Source of the DNA: Candidatus Eiseniibacteriota bacterium | GTDB lineage: Bacteria; Eisenbacteria; RBG-16-71-46; JAFGJU01 | Assembly: GCA_016928935.1 (NCBI GenBank) | Contig: JAFGJU010000007.1 | Location: forward strand, 15,155 to 79,154 | Reading direction: 5' to 3' | DNA length: 64,000 nucleotides | Shown: piece by piece, positions 31,860-40,104 of the stretch | Numbering within the stretch: position 1 is the first letter of the stretch | Layout: each line of letters starts with the position of its first letter | Notes under the pieces: model-generated | What the model was told of the DNA's origin: nothing | The model's input: only the letters and a program-made list of their open reading frames with translations | The model's database searches: none | Program-made: the position numbers and the translations under genes

Positions 31860-34343
31860 CTACTTCTTCTTCATCAGCTCCTCCAGGAGCTTCTTTCCTG
31901 CTTCGCTGGCTTCCTTCTTCAGGCTGTCCGCTTTCTGCTCGAGCTGTCTTCTGGCCTCCGGCGTAATCCCCAGCTTCTCCTCAATCTGTTTCTCCATCTC
32001 ACGTTTCATCCTGCCGGCCAGATAGTCCTTTGCGCGCCTTTCCATCCTGGCGCTGTCCCAGCGAAGGGCGGGCTTCTTTACGGTCCCGCCCAAGAAAAGG
32101 TCCACCACCACTCTGCCCCGTTCGTCCTTCAGGACGTGCGCGAGGCCCTTGAGGGAGTCGACGCGTTTCGAGTACTCCGGCGAGAGGACGACGTTCACTT
32201 TCTGGTCCAGACTCCCGTCCAGGCCAGTGGAACCGGAGAAGTTCCAGGTCGAGTGCTTCTCCACAAGACTGCAGGCCGGCACTATCAGGCGGCCGTCTCT
32301 CACAGAGAATGACGTCGCGAAGTCCTTCACGGCGTATTCCTTCCTGCTGTCCAGGCCGACCCAGGACGCAAGCGCCGACACGACGGGCCCGGCGATGGCC
32401 GTCGCCTGCGACGACCTCACGCCTCCCTGAGCGGTGATGCTCTTGAGCGGCAGCGGTTCTTTCCCAAGCGCGCCGCCGAGCTCCACCTCGAGCGACGCGA
32501 CGCCCGTCATGACACCTTTCAACGGCGTAAGCGTATCCAGTAACGCCGCGAGCTGGAGGTTGCCACCGGAGAATGCCGCCGTGTACGTAGGTGCGCCGTC
32601 CCTGGGAACCTTGAGCCGTGCCTTTCCCCCGGCCTCCCCACCCAGTGCCCGCATGGTGACCTTCGTGACCGACAGGCTGTCCCCGGCCATGTGCACTTTC
32701 GCGTCCAGGTCCCGGGCCTCAAACTTGCCGTACGTCAACCTGTCCACTTTGATCTCGACCGCCCCCTGCATGCCCAGCGCTCCAAGCGGCAGCAAGGGCC
32801 CGGCGGCCGCCTTCTTCTCCACCCCCTCACCTCCGGGCGGCGGTTCCAGAAGTTCCTTCAGGTTGAGAAACGGTGAGTGCACCACGAGCTGGAAGCTTCG
32901 CTTGCTCCAGTCGGGCACGATTCCGCTGACGTTGAAAGTGGAGCTTCCCAACCCAACCACCGTCTGGCTCACTTCGGCACGCCTCCCGGCGAGGCTTACG
33001 TTGAGCTTCTCCACCACCACGTCGGACGCGGCCTGTCCCGTCTCGATTCTCACGTTCCGAGCCAGCACCTGGCCGAGCGCTTCCACGGAGTAAGGGTTTT
33101 TTTTGAGGCCTTCAAGCGGCGCCGTTGCCCGCAGGCGCAACGTTACGTCGCCTGTCCTGGCCCTGGGACCCTTGCCCGCGGAGAGCAACGACTGGAGCTC
33201 CTCCAGCCTGAGTGTGCCGTCAGTCTCGAGCACCAGCTCGCGCGGCTCCGCACTTGACAATTCCAGCCGGCCGTCCAGTCTCGTCGCCGAGCCGGCGGTC
33301 AGGTTGAACCTGGTATCGACGCGCGGGGACGGCACCCTGCCGGCGACCCGGGACTCCACGTTGAGCGTACCCCCTCGCCCCCAGTCCCCCACCTTGAAAG
33401 CGACCTTCCCGGGCACCAGCGAGGCGAGCTTTTCCAGCTCCACATTCTTCATCACTATCTTCAAGTCCACGTCCGGGCCCGTCTCCTTCCGCGACCCACC
33501 GGCGGTCTCCGTCCCTGCCGGCGACTCACGCTCGGCCAGGCCGACCAGGCCCGTAACCTCGATGGGCACCTCCGCCACGGTCAGGAAGACCCTTTTCAGC
33601 TCGAGCACTTCCTGTTTGAGCCTGACGAGCGTCTTCCAGTCACCCCTCACACTCTGGTCCGGCAGGATGGCCTCGCCCTTCGCCAGAGAGGCCACAGAGA
33701 CGCGTCGAATCGAGAACTTGCCGTCCGACGTCACAGTCTCAAACTTTGGACCCGCCTTCGCACTCGAAGTGACTTCCAATCCTTCCAGCCTCACCTCTCG
33801 ACCCGCCACCGGGTCCCGGAACACCACCTCTCCGTCGCTGATGACCGCCTTGGGAACCTGAAAAGACACGGCCGGCGCGGCCCCCCGGCCCTCTCCAGCG
33901 TCGGCGGCCGGACCCGCTTCCCGCGGCTTCTTCGCAACGATCTCGACACGCGGCTTGTCCACGTAGACCTCGGTCACGACTATCTCGCGCCTGAACAAGG
34001 CCAACAGCGCCAGGGTGGCGCCGGCCCGCGGGACAACGGCCAGCTTCGCGCCGTCCTCTGGTCTCGACACCTCGATGTCCGACACCCTGACTCCCAGGCG
34101 CCAGTGAACGAACGAAATTCGCGCGTCCCTGACACTGATGTCCAGTCCCGTCGCCTGTTCCAGCTTTGTCACGGCCAACTCTCTGAGTCTCGCGGCCGGA
34201 AACATCGCTCTGGCGACCGAAAACAACACCAGCACGACGACCGCCACGGCTCCGGCCGCGATGAGAGCTCGCCTCAGGACTCTGCTCATGCGAGACGCCG
34301 CACTGCCCGACGTTCCGTCGGCTCGGGATTCCGCTGCGTTCAT
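31860..34343 (-). CDS. AsmA-family envelope protein
   Basis: The ATG at 34343 with GAGGGGAGAG upstream gives 827 residues. One N-terminal transmembrane helix (~residues 22-45, RRALIAAGAVAVVVLVLFSVA) is followed by a long beta-rich periplasmic part. Typical AsmA openings are RLRELAVTKLEQATGLDISVRDA and a C-terminal AsmA-like domain around DGRLIVPACSLVEKHSTWNFSG. The end is a charged helix of Lys/Glu repeats. The family forms bridge-like grooves that move phospholipids between membranes, related to TamB. No partner is adjacent. Own promoter. Confidence 0.88.
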   Translation of the reverse strand: MNAAESRADGTSGSAASRMSRVLRRALIAAGAVAVVVLVLFSVARAMFPAARLRELAVTKLEQATGLDISVRDARISFVHWRLGVRVSDIEVSRPEDGAKLAVVPRAGATLALLALFRREIVVTEVYVDKPRVEIVAKKPREAGPAADAGEGRGAAPAVSFQVPKAVISDGEVVFRDPVAGREVRLEGLEVTSSAKAGPKFETVTSDGKFSIRRVSVASLAKGEAILPDQSVRGDWKTLVRLKQEVLELKRVFLTVAEVPIEVTGLVGLAERESPAGTETAGGSRKETGPDVDLKIVMKNVELEKLASLVPGKVAFKVGDWGRGGTLNVESRVAGRVPSPRVDTRFNLTAGSATRLDGRLELSSAEPRELVLETDGTLRLEELQSLLSAGKGPRARTGDVTLRLRATAPLEGLKKNPYSVEALGQVLARNVRIETGQAASDVVVEKLNVSLAGRRAEVSQTVVGLGSSTFNVSGIVPDWSKRSFQLVVHSPFLNLKELLEPPPGGEGVEKKAAAGPLLPLGALGMQGAVEIKVDRLTYGKFEARDLDAKVHMAGDSLSVTKVTMRALGGEAGGKARLKVPRDGAPTYTAAFSGGNLQLAALLDTLTPLKGVMTGVASLEVELGGALGKEPLPLKSITAQGGVRSSQATAIAGPVVSALASWVGLDSRKEYAVKDFATSFSVRDGRLIVPACSLVEKHSTWNFSGSTGLDGSLDQKVNVVLSPEYSKRVDSLKGLAHVLKDERGRVVVDLFLGGTVKKPALRWDSARMERRAKDYLAGRMKREMEKQIEEKLGITPEARRQLEQKADSLKKEASEAGKKLLEELMKKK

Positions 34344-34434
34344 CTCTCCCCTCGCTTGAATCGATTCCACGACTCGGGCGCCTGTCCTCGGTCGCCCCGC
34401 CCGGCGCCGACTGCCTTCCAGGCGCCGGCTTCGA

Positions 34435-34463
34435 ACATTAAGCTCCGACCGAGCCCAAGTCAA
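34435..34463 (-). promoter_or_regulatory. Sigma-70-type promoter of the AsmA-like gene
   Basis: On the minus strand TTGACT (34463-34458), a 17-bp spacer and TAATGT (34440-34435). Confidence 0.7.
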
Positions 34464-34561
34464 GTCTGGCGCCTCGCTCCGAACGGGCCGAGCCACGGCG
34501 CCCGCCTCTTCGGCAACTCGCGCGAGGGTGGGTGCCGGGCTCGACAGCCCACGTGGATAAC

Positions 34562-34605
34562 AGAAGCCCCGCTCCCGACGTCGCCGTCAGGTAACGGGGC
34601 CTTCT
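34562..34605 (-). terminator. Terminator hairpin after the 164-residue unknown
   Basis: AGAAGCCCCG (34562-34571) pairs with CGGGGCCTTCT (34595-34605), with a single bulged base. On the minus strand it starts 17 bp after the stop and is followed by GTTATCC. Confidence 0.6.
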
Positions 34606-34621
34606 TCCGTCCCGGCAGGGA

Positions 34622-35116
34622 TTATCTGGGCTCGTTAGCCGGTTCGACGCGTTCCTGCGCCACGATTGCGCCTATCAGCTCGCAAGGCAGGGCAGAATCC
34701 AGCTCCGCCAGGATTGCTTCTTCTTCGATCCTGGCCTGGTGTTCCGCCGCGGCCTCGCCGATGAAAAGGGTCTTGTCTTCCATCCAGTTGCGCAACACTT
34801 CCCTGGAATCGACTGGGGCAAAAGGCGGCAACGGAGATTCTATCTCCGCAAGCTTGCTCAACCTGAGCACTACTTCCTCCACGATCCTTCGCTTTTCAGT
34901 AGCACTCGCTTCTGCCTTGTACTTCACCATGAGCTGGTGTGCCCTCAGCCTTGCGAGCTTTTCAACTGCCTCTTCCTTCCTGAACCTCAGGGCCGCCTCC
35001 TCGAAAAGCTCCATCGCCCGCGTGAGCTCGCCCTCGTGGGCGTCCTTGAGGGCTCTCTGGAAAAGAGTATCCCCATTCACTGCGTTGTCCAGCAACCTCC
35101 GCAAGAATTCGAGCAT
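34622..35116 (-). CDS. Small helical protein of unknown function
   Basis: 164 residues, wholly alpha-helical by composition. The N-terminal part (DTLFQRALKDAHEGELTRAMELFEEAALRFRKEEAVEKLARL) looks like one degenerate TPR-type helix pair, and the C-terminal part is charged. No signal peptide, membrane segment or cysteine cluster. Not recognised. It stands alone between a 245-bp gap and a terminator, on the same strand as the large operon upstream. Confidence 0.6.
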   Translation of the reverse strand: MLEFLRRLLDNAVNGDTLFQRALKDAHEGELTRAMELFEEAALRFRKEEAVEKLARLRAHQLMVKYKAEASATEKRRIVEEVVLRLSKLAEIESPLPPFAPVDSREVLRNWMEDKTLFIGEAAAEHQARIEEEAILAELDSALPCELIGAIVAQERVEPANEPR

Positions 35117-35361
35117 TCGTCCGTTCCCCGAGCGGCCTCAGAAACAAACAGGGCCGCAATGTCGCCGTGCCAGAAGTGACTCAAACCAACGTGGCAGCAA
35201 CTTCCGTACCACGGCCTTCGGGGCAGGAGCTGGATTTTCTCTTGGAAGACAAGGGGTTACGGCCTGCGCCTGCGGCCAGTCGGCCGGACCGAGGCCGGCC
35301 CGTTGCAAACTTGCGGGTCCTGCGGGTGAAATTGCAACGCCCAGATTACGATTGCGGCGTC
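35117..35361. other. 245-bp gap after the large operon
   Basis: A short hairpin GGCCGG/CCGGCC (35282-35300) may end the 14-gene operon, though no T-run follows. The section at 35160-35225 has tRNA-like wording but no cloverleaf. No gene seen. Confidence 0.4.
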
Positions 35362-37080
35362 TCAGTAGGCCGGGAACCTGGCGCAAAGCTCCCTGACGCC
35401 CGCCCGCACCTTCGCGTTCTCTGACGGGTCCGAGCCCTTGCGCACGCACGCGTCTATCAACCGAGCCACCTCGCCCATTTCCTCCACCTTCATTCCTCTT
35501 CCGGTTGCCGACAGGGTTCCAACGCGGATGCCGCCGGCCTGGAACTTCGTGTCGAACGGCACTGCGCAGGCGTTCACCAGGAGTCCCGCGTCCTCCAGCC
35601 AGTTCCAGGCAGCCGACGCGTCCACCCCCAGCCTGCCTATGTCGGCCACGAAAAGGTGCGTGTCCGTGCCGCCCGCCAGTATGCGGTGTCCCAACTTCTC
35701 CAACGCGGCTGCCAGCGCCCGGGCGTTCTCAATCACCGCCAACTGGAACTGTCTGAACTCAGGCCTGAGGGCCAGGCCGAAGCAGGCCGCTTTGGCGGCG
35801 ATCGCGTGCATCAGGGGCCCTCCCTGCACGACGGGGAACACGGCGTCGTCCACGGCCGGGGCGTGTTCCTTCCTGGCCAGTATGAGCCCGCCTCGCGGGC
35901 CCAGCAGTGTCTTGTGCGTGGTGCTCGTCATCACGTCCGCGAACGGAACCGGGCTGGGGTGGATTCCCGCCGCGACGATTCCGGACAGGTGTGCCATGTC
36001 CACCATCAAGCGTGCTCCGCACGCGTCGGCTATCGACCGGAATCGGGCGAAGTCCACAAACCTGGAATAGGCGCTGCCCCCGGCAATGATGAGGTTCGGC
36101 CGTTCCTTCGTTGCCAATCTCTCAACTTCCTCATAATCAATCAGTTCCGTCTCTCTCTTCACACCGTACATCAGAGACCCGTACAGTCTCCCCGCGAACG
36201 TCTCCGGGTCGCCGTGTGTGGGATGCCCGCCGTGGTCAAAGCGCATGCCCAGAATTTTCTGGCCCGGCTTGAGTAGAGCGAAGTACGCGGCCATGTTGGC
36301 CTGTGTCCCGGAGTAGGGCTGGACGTTGGCGTGGTCGGCTCCGAAAAGGGTCTTCGCCCTGTCCCTGGCCAGCGTTTCCACCTCGTCCACGACCCGGCAG
36401 CCGGGGTACAGCCTGGCGCCTGGATAGCCCTCGGCGTACTTGAGCGTGAACAACGAACCCGTCGTCTCGAATATGGCCGTGTCCGCGATGCCCTCAGACG
36501 CAACCAGGGTCAGAGTCTCGTTCTGCCGCGCTCTCTCCCGGTCCATCAGCTCCTTAAGGCGCGGGTCAACCTCCCGGGTCCTCTGGCCGTGATGCAACCA
36601 AAACCCGGGAGTCTCGTAAGCGGAGATCTTGCCTATTCTCCTCTCGTGGCGCCCCCCTTCGAACTCAGTCTGCAGCCACACTCTCACGAATTCCTCCGCT
36701 TCGACGGGCTTCGTGAAGGCCGCGGCCAGGACCAGCACGTTGGCGTTGTTGTGGACCCTCGACAGCCTGGCAGATTCCCTGTCGCGGCACAGGGCGGCCC
36801 GTACACCTCTCACCTTGTTGGCGGCAATCGACATGCCGATTCCCGTGTGGCAGATGAGAATGGCCCTGTCCGCCCGACCCTCCGCCACGGCTCTGGCCGC
36901 GGCAAGGCCGAAGTCAGTGTAATCCACGGACTCCGACGAGAAAGTCCCCATGTCGTCTACCTCGTGGCCAAGCGAGGTCACGTACTGCGCCACGTGTTGC
37001 TTCAGAGCGAAACCGGCGTGGTCGGAGCCCACGGCAATCTTGATGCGCTCACCAGCGCCACCGCTAGTCTGTCCTTTCAC
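35362..37080 (-). CDS. rpiB-glyA: Fused ribose-5-phosphate isomerase B / serine hydroxymethyltransferase
   Basis: 572 residues in one uninterrupted frame. Residues ~10-155 are RpiB: AVGSDHAGFALKQHV, catalytic Cys77 in LICHTGIGMSIAANK and RVHNNANVLVLAA. Residues ~165-572 are SHMT: TLTLVASE, KYAEGYPGARLYPGC, HANVQPYSGTQANMA, RFDHGGHPTHGD, PLP lysine Lys390 in TTHKTLLGPRGG, and GGIRVGTLSATGRGM. RpiB interconverts ribose- and ribulose-5-phosphate. SHMT makes glycine and methylene-THF from serine. The SHMT loop is atypical: the usual NKYAEGYPGxRYYGGC reads LKYAEGYPGxRLYPGC, and LxASEN reads LVASEG, although the catalytic Glu and Lys remain. It overlaps the phosphatase gene by 17 bp. Confidence 0.93.
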   Translation of the reverse strand: MKGQTSGGAGERIKIAVGSDHAGFALKQHVAQYVTSLGHEVDDMGTFSSESVDYTDFGLAAARAVAEGRADRAILICHTGIGMSIAANKVRGVRAALCRDRESARLSRVHNNANVLVLAAAFTKPVEAEEFVRVWLQTEFEGGRHERRIGKISAYETPGFWLHHGQRTREVDPRLKELMDRERARQNETLTLVASEGIADTAIFETTGSLFTLKYAEGYPGARLYPGCRVVDEVETLARDRAKTLFGADHANVQPYSGTQANMAAYFALLKPGQKILGMRFDHGGHPTHGDPETFAGRLYGSLMYGVKRETELIDYEEVERLATKERPNLIIAGGSAYSRFVDFARFRSIADACGARLMVDMAHLSGIVAAGIHPSPVPFADVMTSTTHKTLLGPRGGLILARKEHAPAVDDAVFPVVQGGPLMHAIAAKAACFGLALRPEFRQFQLAVIENARALAAALEKLGHRILAGGTDTHLFVADIGRLGVDASAAWNWLEDAGLLVNACAVPFDTKFQAGGIRVGTLSATGRGMKVEEMGEVARLIDACVRKGSDPSENAKVRAGVRELCARFPAY

Positions 37081-37594
37081 CGCGATCCTCCCTTGCTGTA
37101 ATCAGGTCCGCCAAGAACTCTGCGCCCCTCGCCAGACTTATCTCTATCCGCGAGAAACAACGGCCGTAGCCTTCCGCCGTGCCGCCAGCCGGGTCCTCGA
37201 CCTCATCCCCGTCCTTTCCCTGCGGCTCTCCCAGCTCCGTAATCAGCAGCACGTGCTCCAGCTTGGACGGGCACAACTCCCGGACTCTCAGGATGTGACT
37301 CTTCTGCATGACCAGGATGAGGTCGGCCTTCCGCAGGAGTTCCCGGGTGAGCCTCTTTGTGACGTGGCCCGAGATGTCCACACCACGGGCCGCCGCGGCC
37401 TCAACGGCACCGGCCGACGCCGGTTCGCCCTCGCAGGCCGACACTCCGGCCGAGTCGATCTCCACCCTCCGCAGCAGTCCCGCCGGCAGCTGCTTCTTCA
37501 GGATACCCTTGGCCATCGGACTCCGGCACGTGTTGCCGCTGCACACGAACAGTATCTTGAACGCCCCACGCTTTGCCTTGCGCGACTCTGCCAA
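37064..37594 (-). CDS. ywlE: Low-molecular-weight phosphatase, YwlE (arginine phosphatase) type
   Basis: 176 residues. The P-loop is Cys18-SGNT-C-Arg24-SPMAKG, with the general-acid Asp in the later EDPAGG. Thr22 occupies the position that in Bacillus YwlE (CTGNTCR) selects phospho-arginine over phospho-tyrosine. The gene order with TsaC, RpiB and GlyA also matches the Bacillus ywlC-ywlE-ywlF-glyA region. Arginine phosphatase activity is therefore likely, but no McsB kinase is in the window and a tyrosine phosphatase role remains possible. An N-terminal extension of about ten basic residues is present. Confidence 0.88.
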   Translation of the reverse strand: MAESRKAKRGAFKILFVCSGNTCRSPMAKGILKKQLPAGLLRRVEIDSAGVSACEGEPASAGAVEAAAARGVDISGHVTKRLTRELLRKADLILVMQKSHILRVRELCPSKLEHVLLITELGEPQGKDGDEVEDPAGGTAEGYGRCFSRIEISLARGAEFLADLITAREDRGERTD

Positions 37595-37603
37595 CGGTCC
37601 TCC

Positions 37604-38233
37604 TCACCCTTCAACCAGGAGCATGCCGGGGTCCACTCTCAGCGTCCCCTGTCTCAATACCCTGTGGGGCCTGACCGTCAGGTCCACGACCGTGGACGGG
37701 ACCTCGGACGCTGCCGGCCCCGAGTCTACGACCATGTCCACCCTGTCCAGGAAGTTGGCCGCCGCATCCGCGCCGGTCAGGCAGGGCGCTCCGCCGGTCG
37801 AGTTCGCGCTCGTGGACACGACGGGCGCTTCGAGCTTCCTCAACACCTCGGCGCAGTTACGGTCCCTGGGGCAGCGCACCGCGACCGTGTCCCCAGGCCC
37901 AACCACCCACCTCGGAGCCTCACGAGACGCCCTGAGCACGAGGGTGAGAGGTCCCGGCCAGTAGGCCTCCACAAGCCGCCTGCCTGACCTCGGCACCTCC
38001 GCAGCGACATCGTCCAGACCCGATGGCTCAGCCACGAGGAGTATGAACGGCCTCTCGCCCGAGCCTTTCAGGACCCGCACCCGTGAGACCGATGCCTCTG
38101 AGTCGGCCAGGCAGTGCAGGCCGTAGACTGTGTCGGCCGCCATGCACACTACGCCCCCCCTCTTGAGCGTGCTCACGACAGCCGCCAGCTGCACGCAGCT
38201 GAACCTGCCCGACACCGTCATCAACTGTCCCAT
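37604..38233 (-). CDS. tsaC: L-threonylcarbamoyladenylate synthase (Sua5/YrdC/TsaC)
   Basis: 209 residues covering the YrdC fold: GGVVCMAADTVYGLHCLA at the substrate pocket, the RVRVLKGSGERPFILLV strand with the conserved Lys-Gly...Arg-Pro, YWPGPLTLVL, VAVRCPRD and VVSTSANSTGGAP. It lacks the C-terminal Sua5 domain, so it is the short TsaC form. It makes threonylcarbamoyl-AMP from Thr, bicarbonate and ATP for the t6A37 modification of tRNA. 9 bp before the YwlE-type phosphatase gene. Confidence 0.94.
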   Translation of the reverse strand: MGQLMTVSGRFSCVQLAAVVSTLKRGGVVCMAADTVYGLHCLADSEASVSRVRVLKGSGERPFILLVAEPSGLDDVAAEVPRSGRRLVEAYWPGPLTLVLRASREAPRWVVGPGDTVAVRCPRDRNCAEVLRKLEAPVVSTSANSTGGAPCLTGADAAANFLDRVDMVVDSGPAASEVPSTVVDLTVRPHRVLRQGTLRVDPGMLLVEG

Positions 38234-38256
38234 GGGACCACCTGCCCGAACCCCTC

Positions 38257-38769
38257 CTACGTCACGTCAGCCGACTCCCGGGACACCACTCTCCCCCGGG
38301 CGGCCTTCCCGGAAGCGAGCCCCTTCCGGTACTGGTCCAGTCTCGAGCCCAGGGACTTGTCCGTCAACGAGAGCATCTCCACGGCCAACAGCGCGGCGTT
38401 GACGGCCCCGGCTCGTCCGGGCGACACTACCGCCACCGGCACTCCGGCGGGCATGTTCACAGTTGAGAGCAACGAGTCGAGCGCTCCGAAAGGTTCCGTT
38501 TCCAGAGGAACTCCTATGACCGGAAGAGTTGTCTGGGCCGCGATTGCGCCGGCCAGGTGAGCAGCCATGCCCGCAGCCGCGATGACGACCTTGACCCCCT
38601 CTCCCCGGGCCTTTCTGGCGAGCGCCCTTACCCTGTCGGGTTCCCTGTGCGCCGACGCGACCACTACCCGGACCGGAACGCCGAACCAGTCCAGGGTCCG
38701 CCGAGCCTCAGCCATGGCCTCAAGGTCGGAACGGCTTCCAATGAATACCAGCACGACTGGACGTCCCAT
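38257..38769 (-). CDS. purE: N5-carboxyaminoimidazole ribonucleotide mutase
   Basis: 170 residues, the usual class I PurE size. Characteristic stretches: FIGSRSDLEAM, VVASAHREPDRV with the catalytic His, AAGMAAHLAGAIAAQTTLPVIGVPLE, and LLSTVNMPAGVPVAVV. It converts N5-CAIR to CAIR in purine synthesis. The class I form usually needs PurK, which is not in the window. Sits between purD and tsaC in the same operon. Confidence 0.95.
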   Translation of the reverse strand: MGRPVVLVFIGSRSDLEAMAEARRTLDWFGVPVRVVVASAHREPDRVRALARKARGEGVKVVIAAAGMAAHLAGAIAAQTTLPVIGVPLETEPFGALDSLLSTVNMPAGVPVAVVSPGRAGAVNAALLAVEMLSLTDKSLGSRLDQYRKGLASGKAARGRVVSRESADVT

Positions 38770-38808
38770 CGTCTCACCTCGCTTGAATCCTTTCTCACAA
38801 AACAGCGC

Positions 38809-40086
38809 TCAGCCGGCTACCCCAAGCGCGCGGGTCCCTATGTCCCTTCTGAAGTGCATGCCCCTGAAACTGACCGCCCGCACGGCGGCGTAGGCCCTGC
38901 CGAGAGCAACTTCCAGGCTGGGTCCCGTGCCCGTAATCCCCAGGACGCGGCCGCCCGCCGTCACGGTGCGACCTCCGTCTTCCCGAGTGGCAGCGTGAAA
39001 CACCAGCACTCCGTCTTCGTCCGACAGCGAATCCAGGCCCGTGATGGGCAGGCCTGTCTCGTACTCCCCCGGGTACCCCGCCGACGCCAGTACGACGCAG
39101 GCCGAGTGGCGCCCGCTTTCCGCTCTGTTGACACCCGACAGCTCGCCCCTGGCCGCCGCCAGCAGGGTCTCTCCCAGACGCACGTCCGCCGAGGGCAGCA
39201 CCGCTTGAGTCTCGGGGTCGCCGAAACGGCAGTTGAACTCGAGCACCCTTATCCCGGCCGGAGTGAGCATGATCCCCGCGTAGAGCACGCCGGTGTAAGG
39301 AGTGCCGTCCGAGGCCATGCCTTCCAGGGCCGGTCTCACGACCGCAGACTCTATCTCCTCCGCCAGGCCCCGTCCCACGAACGGCACCGGGCAGTAAGCG
39401 CCCATGCCTCCCGTGTTCGGGCCTCGGTCGCCCTCCAACGCTCTCTTGTGGTCCTGCGAAAACGGCAACAGCAGATGACGCCTGCCGTCGCACACCGCCG
39501 TGACGGAGAGCTCCGGGCCTTCCAGTCGCTCCTCCACCACCACGCGGTTCCCCGAGTCCCCGAACCGCCGGTCGACCATCATGCCCTTGAGGGCGACCGA
39601 CCCGCTCTCCGCGTCGTCACACACGACAACACCCTTGCCCTTCGCCAGGCCGTCCGCCTTTATGACCAGGGGGCCTCTTTTTTCCTCCACGTAAGCGCGC
39701 GCCTTCTCGTAGTCATCGAACACCTCGAAGTCCGCCGAAGGAATGCCGTGTCTTTTCATGAACACCTTCGCGAAAACCTTGCTCCCCTCCAGGCGGCTGG
39801 CCGACTGCGAAGGCCCGAACACGGTCAACCCGGCCTTCCGTAGTGCGTCCGCGGCGCCGTTGACGAGCGGCTCCTCCGGCCCGAACACCACGAGGTCGCA
39901 TCCCTCTTCGGACGCGGCCGCCAAGAGCCCGGCCGTGTCGTTAACCCGGACCGGCAGGCACTTCGCCGTTTTCGCGATCCCCGCGTTCCCCGGACAGCAC
40001 ACGACTCGACTCACCGACTCGTCCTGCGCTAGCTTCCACGCTATCGCGTGCTCCCTGCCGCCGCTTCCGACGACCATCACCTTCAT
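38809..40086 (-). CDS. purD: Phosphoribosylamine-glycine ligase
   Basis: 425 residues with the N-terminal GSGGREHAIAWKLAQ nucleotide fold, the ATP-grasp core (PLVIKADGLAKGKGVVV; DHKRALEGDRGPNTGGMGAYCPVPF; LEFNCRFGDPETQAVLP) and the C-terminal GARS domain. It makes GAR from phosphoribosylamine, glycine and ATP. Glycine could be supplied by the SHMT encoded at the end of the same operon. It ends 39 bp before purE. Confidence 0.96.
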   Translation of the reverse strand: MKVMVVGSGGREHAIAWKLAQDESVSRVVCCPGNAGIAKTAKCLPVRVNDTAGLLAAASEEGCDLVVFGPEEPLVNGAADALRKAGLTVFGPSQSASRLEGSKVFAKVFMKRHGIPSADFEVFDDYEKARAYVEEKRGPLVIKADGLAKGKGVVVCDDAESGSVALKGMMVDRRFGDSGNRVVVEERLEGPELSVTAVCDGRRHLLLPFSQDHKRALEGDRGPNTGGMGAYCPVPFVGRGLAEEIESAVVRPALEGMASDGTPYTGVLYAGIMLTPAGIRVLEFNCRFGDPETQAVLPSADVRLGETLLAAARGELSGVNRAESGRHSACVVLASAGYPGEYETGLPITGLDSLSDEDGVLVFHAATREDGGRTVTAGGRVLGITGTGPSLEVALGRAYAAVRAVSFRGMHFRRDIGTRALGVAG

Positions 40087-40104
40087 GTCGCCGCGCCTCC
40101 TAAG

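Noticed and set aside
35160..35225. tRNA-like wording (GGTTTGAGTC near CACTTCTGGCA) on the minus strand
   Set aside because: No pairing T-arm, anticodon arm or 7-bp acceptor stem could be formed, so no tRNA is claimed.
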